Source of the DNA: AC-38 sp033856025
GTDB taxonomy: Bacteria > Actinomycetota > Thermoleophilia > Solirubrobacterales > Solirubrobacteraceae
Assembly (NCBI GenBank): GCA_033856025.1
Contig: JAWVFQ010000012.1
Span: forward strand, 21,261 to 85,260
Direction: 5' to 3'
Length of the DNA: 64,000 nt
Position 1 is the stretch's first letter. Each line of letters starts with the position of its first letter. The translations under genes were made by a program, and so were the position numbers. The notes beneath the pieces were generated by a model. The model ran no database searches and was not told the DNA's origin. It saw only the letters and a list, made by a program, of their open reading frames with translations. This document shows positions 59,503-64,000 of the stretch, one piece after another.

Positions 59503-60681
59503 GTGGCCGACCGCCACCTCGACGCCCTGCTGATCGGCGGTGGTATCGCCGCCGCCAACTGCGCCCGGTGGCTGCGCGAGGAGGGCTTCTCGGGATCCGT
59601 GGCGCTGGTGGGCCGCGAGCCCGACCCGCCGTACAACCGCCCGCCGTGCTCGAAGAAGTACCTGACCGGCCAGGACTCGCGCGAGGACACGTACTTCCGC
59701 CCCGACGCGTGGTGGGCCGAGAACGACGTGGAGCTGATGACCAGGACCAGCGTCATGAGCCTGGACGCGCAGGAGCGCCTCGCCGGGCTCTCGACGCAGG
59801 AGGAGCTGTCCTTCGAGCACGCCCTGCTGGCGACCGGAGCCAACGTGCGGCTGCTGCGCGTGGACGGCACGGGGCTCGAGGGCATCCACTACCTGCGCGC
59901 GCTGGGCAACGCCGACGCGATCCGGGCCGATGCGCAGGGCGCCTCGCGCGCCGTCGTGGTCGGCGGCTCCTACATCGCCACGGAGGTGGCGGCGTCACTC
60001 ACGAGCCTGGGGCTCTCGGTGTCCCTGCTGATGCAGGAGAGCATCGTGCACGAGCGCTCGTTCGGCCAGACCGCCGGCGGCTGGTTCCAGCGCGTGTTGG
60101 AGGAACACGGAGTCACGGTCCACGGGTCCGACGGCATCGCGCGCTTCGAGGGCGCGGGCGAGCGCGTGGAGAGGGTGGTGTCCGAGAACGGGCTGGAGCT
60201 GGACTGCGACCTCGTCGTGATGGGAACGGGCGCCGTGCCCGACGTCATGCTGGCCCGCCGGGCGGGACTGGACCTGGGCGAGCGCGGCGGCGTGGTCTGC
60301 TCGTCGCGGCTGGAGACCAGCGTGCCGGGGATCTACGCCGCCGGCGACATCTGCGAGTACGACTCGGTGGTCCACGGCGGGCCGATGCGCATCGAGCACT
60401 GGGACGTCGCGTTCAGCCAGGGCCGCACGGCCGCCCTGAACATCCTCGGCCGCGACGTGGCGCACGACGTGGTCCCCTACTTCTTCAGCGACCTCGCGGA
60501 CTGGGCCTCGCTGGAGTACGTCGGCCCGGCCTCGGAGTGGGACGACGAGGAGGTCCTCGGCTCGCTGGACGACGGCGAGTTCGCGATCCGCTACCTGCGC
60601 GACGGCCGGCTGGTGGCCTGCCTGTCCGTGGGGCGCAGCGACGACCTGGAGGCGGCGCGCGAGGAGCTGGCTACTCGGTGA
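59503..60681 (+). CDS. FAD-dependent NAD(P)H:ferredoxin/rubredoxin-type reductase
   Basis: 392 residues. Two dinucleotide-binding motifs: LLIGGGIAAANCARWLREEGF (FAD, about 9-29) and AVVVGGSYIATEVAASLTSLGL (NAD(P)H, about 149-170); VPGIYAAGDICEYD (about 270-283) is the FAD-binding GD motif. PPYNRPPCSKKYLTG (about 43-57) is typical of the putidaredoxin-reductase/AIF-like group that reduces ferredoxins or disulfides. GTG start two bases after the TrkA gene. It ends in an 11-base convergent overlap with the aminotransferase. Confidence 0.85.
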   Translation: MADRHLDALLIGGGIAAANCARWLREEGFSGSVALVGREPDPPYNRPPCSKKYLTGQDSREDTYFRPDAWWAENDVELMTRTSVMSLDAQERLAGLSTQEELSFEHALLATGANVRLLRVDGTGLEGIHYLRALGNADAIRADAQGASRAVVVGGSYIATEVAASLTSLGLSVSLLMQESIVHERSFGQTAGGWFQRVLEEHGVTVHGSDGIARFEGAGERVERVVSENGLELDCDLVVMGTGAVPDVMLARRAGLDLGERGGVVCSSRLETSVPGIYAAGDICEYDSVVHGGPMRIEHWDVAFSQGRTAALNILGRDVAHDVVPYFFSDLADWASLEYVGPASEWDDEEVLGSLDDGEFAIRYLRDGRLVACLSVGRSDDLEAAREELATR

Positions 60682-61933
60682 CGCCCGCGGGACGCCGGCG
60701 CGCAAAGCGCGACGGGCGGGTGGGCAGGCTGAGCATCGAGGTGATCACGCGCTCGGCCTCGCCATCCGTGAGGTGGGCGGACAGCGGCAGGCTCACCGTG
60801 CGGTTGGCGATCCGCTCGGCGACCGGGAACGTCCCCGGCCTGAAGCCGTAGCGCTCCACGTAGTACTTCTGCAGATGCAGCGGGGGGAAGTGCCAGCCGA
60901 CCCCGATGCCCTCCTGCTTGAAGGTCTGGATCAGCTTCGGCCGGTCCAGCCGCAGGACGTCCCAGTCCATCAGCACCGTGTACAGGTGGCGCGCGTGGTC
61001 CTCGGGCTCGCGCGCCGCGACCGACGATGGCAGCAGGTCGACGCCCTCGAGGTCGGCGAACGCCTCCGTGTAGCGCGCCCAGAGCTGGGTCCGGCGGGCC
61101 AGGGTGCGCTCCACCCGGGCGAGCTGGTGGATGCCCAGCGAGGCCTGGATGTCGGTCATGTTGTACTTGTAGCCCGGGTAGAGCAGCTCGTAGACGCCCG
61201 CCCCGTTGTTCGTCGTGTATCGCTTCCAGGCATCGTTGTCCAGACCGTGGAGGCCCTCCACCCGGGCCCGGCCGGCGATGTCGTCGTCGTCCGTCACGAG
61301 CATCCCGCCCTCGCCCGTGACGACGTTCTTGGTCACGTAGAAGCTGAAGGCCGTGCACGTCGCTCCGGCGCCGGCGGACGTGCTCCCGTCGGGATACTTC
61401 GCCTCGACGCAGTGCGCCGCGTCGACCAGGAGCGGCATGTCCGGGAGCCGGCGTCGCAGATCCGGCACGTCGGCGAGCGCACCCGTGTAATGGACCGGGA
61501 TGACGGCCTTGGTGCGCGAGGTGACCGCGGCCGCCACCTGATCGGGATCGATGTTGCCGTCGCGTGGGTCCACGTCGACGAAGACGGGCGTGGCGCCGCA
61601 GTGCTCGATCACGTTCGCGGTGGCGACGAAGGTGAGCGGCGTGGTGATCACCTCGTCGCCGGGGCCGACGCCGAGCGCGCGCAGGGCCAGGTGCAGGGCC
61701 GCCGTGCCCGAGTTGGTCCCCACGGCGTGGCGTCGCCTGAGCCGGTCCGCGAACTGGAACTCGAACTGGTTCGTCTTGGGCCCCGTTCCGAGCCAGCCGG
61801 AGCGCAGCGTGTCGACGACCTCGGCGATCTCCTCCTCGCCGATCAGCGGCGCGCCGAACACGATCGGGGCGGCCGCCGAGGGGTCGGGGATGTCGTTGGC
61901 CAGGCGGGCCAGCGGGTCCATCTCGGCAGCCAT
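60671..61933 (-). CDS. DegT/DnrJ/EryC1-type nucleotide-sugar aminotransferase
   Basis: 420 residues. PLP enzyme that aminates keto-sugars on UDP or dTDP. GTNSGTAALHLALRALGVGPGDEVITTPLTFVATANVI (about 71-109), VDAAHCVEAKYP (about 169) and SFYVTKNVVTGEGG with the PLP lysine (about 195) are family motifs. ATG overlaps the stop of the upstream sugar transferase by one base, and both belong to a surface-polysaccharide cluster that continues past the window end. Confidence 0.93.
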   Translation of the reverse strand: MAAEMDPLARLANDIPDPSAAAPIVFGAPLIGEEEIAEVVDTLRSGWLGTGPKTNQFEFQFADRLRRRHAVGTNSGTAALHLALRALGVGPGDEVITTPLTFVATANVIEHCGATPVFVDVDPRDGNIDPDQVAAAVTSRTKAVIPVHYTGALADVPDLRRRLPDMPLLVDAAHCVEAKYPDGSTSAGAGATCTAFSFYVTKNVVTGEGGMLVTDDDDIAGRARVEGLHGLDNDAWKRYTTNNGAGVYELLYPGYKYNMTDIQASLGIHQLARVERTLARRTQLWARYTEAFADLEGVDLLPSSVAAREPEDHARHLYTVLMDWDVLRLDRPKLIQTFKQEGIGVGWHFPPLHLQKYYVERYGFRPGTFPVAERIANRTVSLPLSAHLTDGEAERVITSMLSLPTRPSRFARRRPAGVTE

Positions 61934-62670
61934 CAGGACGCGTGCTTTCCGCGGAGCGCGTTCAACAGGGTGCGGCCGATCACCTTGATGTCGAGCCAGA
62001 TCGACTGGTGCTCGACGTAGAAGCGGTCGTGCTCGATGGTCTCCGCGAGGGACAGCTCGTCGCGGCCGTCCGCCTTGGCCGGGCTGGTCACGCCCGGCTT
62101 TACGGAGAGCATCGTGTTCAGCCACGGGCCGTAGAGATGCGCCAGCTCCGGGATCTCGGGCCTCGGCCCGACGACGCTCATCTCGCCTCGCAGAACGTTC
62201 AGGAAGTTCGGAAGCTCGTCGATCGAGTACCGGCGCAGGACATGTCCGACCCGGGTGACCCGCGGATCGTGGCCGCTGTGGAAGAAGTAGTCGGAGAGGT
62301 CGCCGCGCCCGGCGGAGTACTCGTACAGCTCGGGGAACCGCTCCCGGGCGTCCATGTACATGCCGCGCAGCTTGTAGAGCTGGAACGGCTTGCCGTCGCG
62401 GCCCATCCGCGTTTGCCGGAAGATGGCCGGGCCTCGCGTCTCGAGGCGGATCAGCAGGATGGCCAGCAGCAGAAGCGGGCAGGAGAAGATGAGCAGACCG
62501 GCGGCGAACAGGATGTCGAACCCACGCTTGGCGGCACGCGCCGCGCGAGCCCTGGAGTCCAGCGCGGCCGCGACCGCGTTGGGCCATGGCCCGTCCTGAG
62601 CGTGCGCGAGCACGTGGGGTCCCTGCCCGGGAGGCACAAAGCTTGTTGTCTCCGTATCAGGGTTCCTCAT
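61933..62670 (-). CDS. Initiating sugar phosphotransferase (WcaJ/PglC-type)
   Basis: 245 residues from ATG 62670. One N-terminal membrane helix (FDILFAAGLLIFSCPLLLLAILLIRL, about 50-75) and the catalytic domain (FRQTRMGRDGKPFQLYKLRGM, YSIDELPNFLNVLRGEMSVVGPRPEIPEL, KPGVTSPAKADGRDELS) show a bacterial sugar transferase that puts the first sugar-phosphate onto undecaprenyl phosphate. It is the committing step of the repeat unit. The frame is open to 62799, but that part reads through AT-rich promoter DNA. Confidence 0.9.
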   Translation of the reverse strand: MRNPDTETTSFVPPGQGPHVLAHAQDGPWPNAVAAALDSRARAARAAKRGFDILFAAGLLIFSCPLLLLAILLIRLETRGPAIFRQTRMGRDGKPFQLYKLRGMYMDARERFPELYEYSAGRGDLSDYFFHSGHDPRVTRVGHVLRRYSIDELPNFLNVLRGEMSVVGPRPEIPELAHLYGPWLNTMLSVKPGVTSPAKADGRDELSLAETIEHDRFYVEHQSIWLDIKVIGRTLLNALRGKHAS

Positions 62671-62716
62671 AAACCATGATTTCGTGTGTTTCTTGGGGAG
62701 CGGAAAGACCTGATAC
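62654..62716. promoter_or_regulatory. AT-rich divergent promoter region with inverted repeat
   Basis: The most AT-rich stretch of the window, between the leftward sugar transferase and rightward flippase starts. GTATCAGG (62654-62661) and CCTGATAC (62709-62716) are perfect 8-base arms 47 bases apart. AATCAT on the minus strand, 5 bases before ATG 62670, is a -10 candidate; no clear one for the flippase. Confidence 0.4.
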
Positions 62717-62746
62717 CGATATGAACGACCTGAAATCAGAAAACTT

Positions 62747-64000
62747 GTGCGCGTGGCCGGCGTGAGGCCCGGTGCTCGCGCGCCCGCGGCGCCGAGCATC
62801 GGACGTCGAAGCGCCCGGGTCCTGGGCTATCGCATCGCCACGGCCGCCTCGGACACGCTCGTCGCCGTCGTCACCGCGCGAGCCCTCGGCGCGGACGGCC
62901 GGGGCCTCTACGCGCTGGCCTCGTTCACGGCGGCCGCCGTCACGGCGACGGTGGGCGGGACCACGATGTCGCTGAGCGCGGAGTACGCGCACGACCGCGC
63001 CGCCAAGGGGCGCCTGTACGCGGGAGCGCTGTCGGTCGCGGTGGTCGGTGGGACGCTGGTCGGGGCGGCGCTGCTCGCCGGCGCGCTGATCGCGGGGTCG
63101 GGCGCTCGGGTGCTCATCTACCCGGCGATCATCGCTCCGCTGCTGATCCTCAGCACACTTCAGCTCGGCGTGTTCCAGGCCGTGGGAGACGTGGGGCGAC
63201 TGGGGTTCGTGACGCTGGCCAGCTCGGTGGTTCCGCTCCTGGCGCTGACGGCGGCGGCGATCCTGGCGCCCGATCGCGTCTACGTCTCGCTGGCGGCCTG
63301 GGCCGCCGCGCGCGCGGCCGTTCCACTGGGCACGCTGGCGTGGGAGCGCCGCGACGCCCGCTTCGACTTCCGCGGCATCCGTCCCATGCTGCGGCGGCTG
63401 TTCGGCCGGGGCATGCCCGTCTCGGCCGCCAACGCGATACAGCTGCTCAACTACCGGGTGGACCTGCTCGTCGTCACGGCCATGCTGCCCCTGGCGCAGG
63501 TCGGCCGCTATTCGGTGGCCGTGGCGATGGGCGAGAGCCTGCTGATCCTGTCGCGCTCGCTGGCCAGCGGCGCCTTCCAGCGCGTGACCAAGACGTCCGA
63601 CGCCGAGTCGATCCGCCTGCTCACGGTGGTCGTCCGCCACTCGTTCATGCTGCTGACGGCGGCCGGGATCGTGCTGGCGGTCGGTGCCCGTCTGCTCCTG
63701 GAGCCCGTGTTCGGCGGCCAGTTCCGCGGGGTCTGGGTGCCGCTCGCCCTGCTCGTCCCCGGCCTCGTCGCGCTGGGAACGGCGGAGTCGCTGCGCCTGT
63801 TCTTCCTCGTCCGTCTGGAGCGAGCGCGCGAGTATCTCGTGGCGGCGACGGCGTCGATGGTCATGAACCTCGTCCTGGCCGTCGCCCTGGTCCCGCCGCT
63901 GGGGCTGTCGGGCGCGGCGATCTCCACGAGCGTGTCGTACGCGGTCGGCGGGCTGTACCTGCTCGTGCGCTTCGCCCAGGCGGGCGGGCCGCGGGCGGGG
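62747..64000 (+). CDS. Polysaccharide flippase (MOP/Wzx type), 3'-truncated by window edge
   Basis: The frame is open from the GTG at 62747 (also GTG 62753, 62762) to the last base with no stop, over 410 codons. Visible: ARVLGYRIATAASDTLVAVVTARALGADGRGLYALASF, LLNYRVDLLVVTAMLPLAQVGRYSVAVAM and further hydrophobic helices, about 11 in the visible part, as in the oligosaccharide-flippase family. It would export the lipid-linked unit begun by the adjacent sugar transferase. The start is uncertain because no ribosome site is seen. Confidence 0.82.
   Translation, partial: MRVAGVRPGARAPAAPSIGRRSARVLGYRIATAASDTLVAVVTARALGADGRGLYALASFTAAAVTATVGGTTMSLSAEYAHDRAAKGRLYAGALSVAVVGGTLVGAALLAGALIAGSGARVLIYPAIIAPLLILSTLQLGVFQAVGDVGRLGFVTLASSVVPLLALTAAAILAPDRVYVSLAAWAAARAAVPLGTLAWERRDARFDFRGIRPMLRRLFGRGMPVSAANAIQLLNYRVDLLVVTAMLPLAQVGRYSVAVAMGESLLILSRSLASGAFQRVTKTSDAESIRLLTVVVRHSFMLLTAAGIVLAVGARLLLEPVFGGQFRGVWVPLALLVPGLVALGTAESLRLFFLVRLERAREYLVAATASMVMNLVLAVALVPPLGLSGAAISTSVSYAVGGLYLLVRFAQAGGPRAG

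Noticed and set aside
62657..63640. Leftward 327-codon frame upstream of the sugar transferase
   Set aside because: It is antisense to the flippase, which has clear membrane-helix structure and reads to the window end.

Overview
The window is a very gene-dense stretch of a high-G+C genome. Intergenic gaps are mostly under 70 bases, starts are often GTG or TTG, and many genes overlap by 1 or 4 bases. The gene content (DivIVA-domain protein, Rex, dodecin, DUF1844 protein, type-4 UDG, class-E-like LAxTG surface protein, K+-independent H+-pyrophosphatase, AftD-like arabinosyltransferase, secreted DUF11/Ig-like proteins) points to an actinobacterium. A member of class Thermoleophilia (Solirubrobacterales and relatives) fits best, but that is inference from gene style, not a database match. 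I saw no rRNA, tRNA, CRISPR array, phage or insertion sequence.

Layout. 1-12125: uvrB (5' end outside the window) and uvrA (LexA-type palindrome in its promoter) enclose secreted proteins, a DivIVA-like gene, a LuxR regulator translationally coupled to a GH9 glycosidase, and a duplicated-domain secreted protein. 12126-16227: a 264-base non-coding gap, a HemK-like methyltransferase, then a rightward run of YbdK-type carboxylate-amine ligase, haem-oxygenase-like iron enzyme, CDGSH Fe-S protein and hexapeptide acyltransferase. 16224-18196: leftward phosphate uptake operon (DUF47, Pit, small membrane protein). 18224-24642: asparagine-synthetase-like protein, leftward pantothenate operon (DUF2520, panC, panD, panB), type-4 UDG, methyltransferase and dodecin.

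24674-42501 is a cell-envelope glycan region: five glycosyltransferases of GT4/GT2 type (one fused to a flippase), two GT-C type enzymes, an O-antigen-ligase-like protein, a 1395-residue AftD homologue, an acyltransferase-3 protein and two methyltransferases. 42545-48114 is a housekeeping run: LAxTG surface protein, tsaE, tsaB, rimI, tsaD, glutaredoxin-like, rex, a second YbdK-type ligase and a DUF1844 protein. 48118-52236 returns to glycan genes (membrane glycosyltransferase-like protein, wecB, GT2). 52306-60681 holds the membrane H+-pyrophosphatase, two APC-type permeases with C-terminal USP domains around a 57-residue membrane protein, two TrkA/RCK proteins and an FAD reductase: probably potassium and proton homeostasis. 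60671-64000 opens another polysaccharide cluster (aminotransferase, initiating sugar transferase, flippase cut by the window end).

Two window-wide patterns stand out. Genes that are not inside overlapping operons often carry TAnnnT 6-11 bases before the start codon, the signature of leaderless mRNAs. Four convergent gene pairs end inside one shared CTAG, so both TAG stop codons occupy the same four bases.
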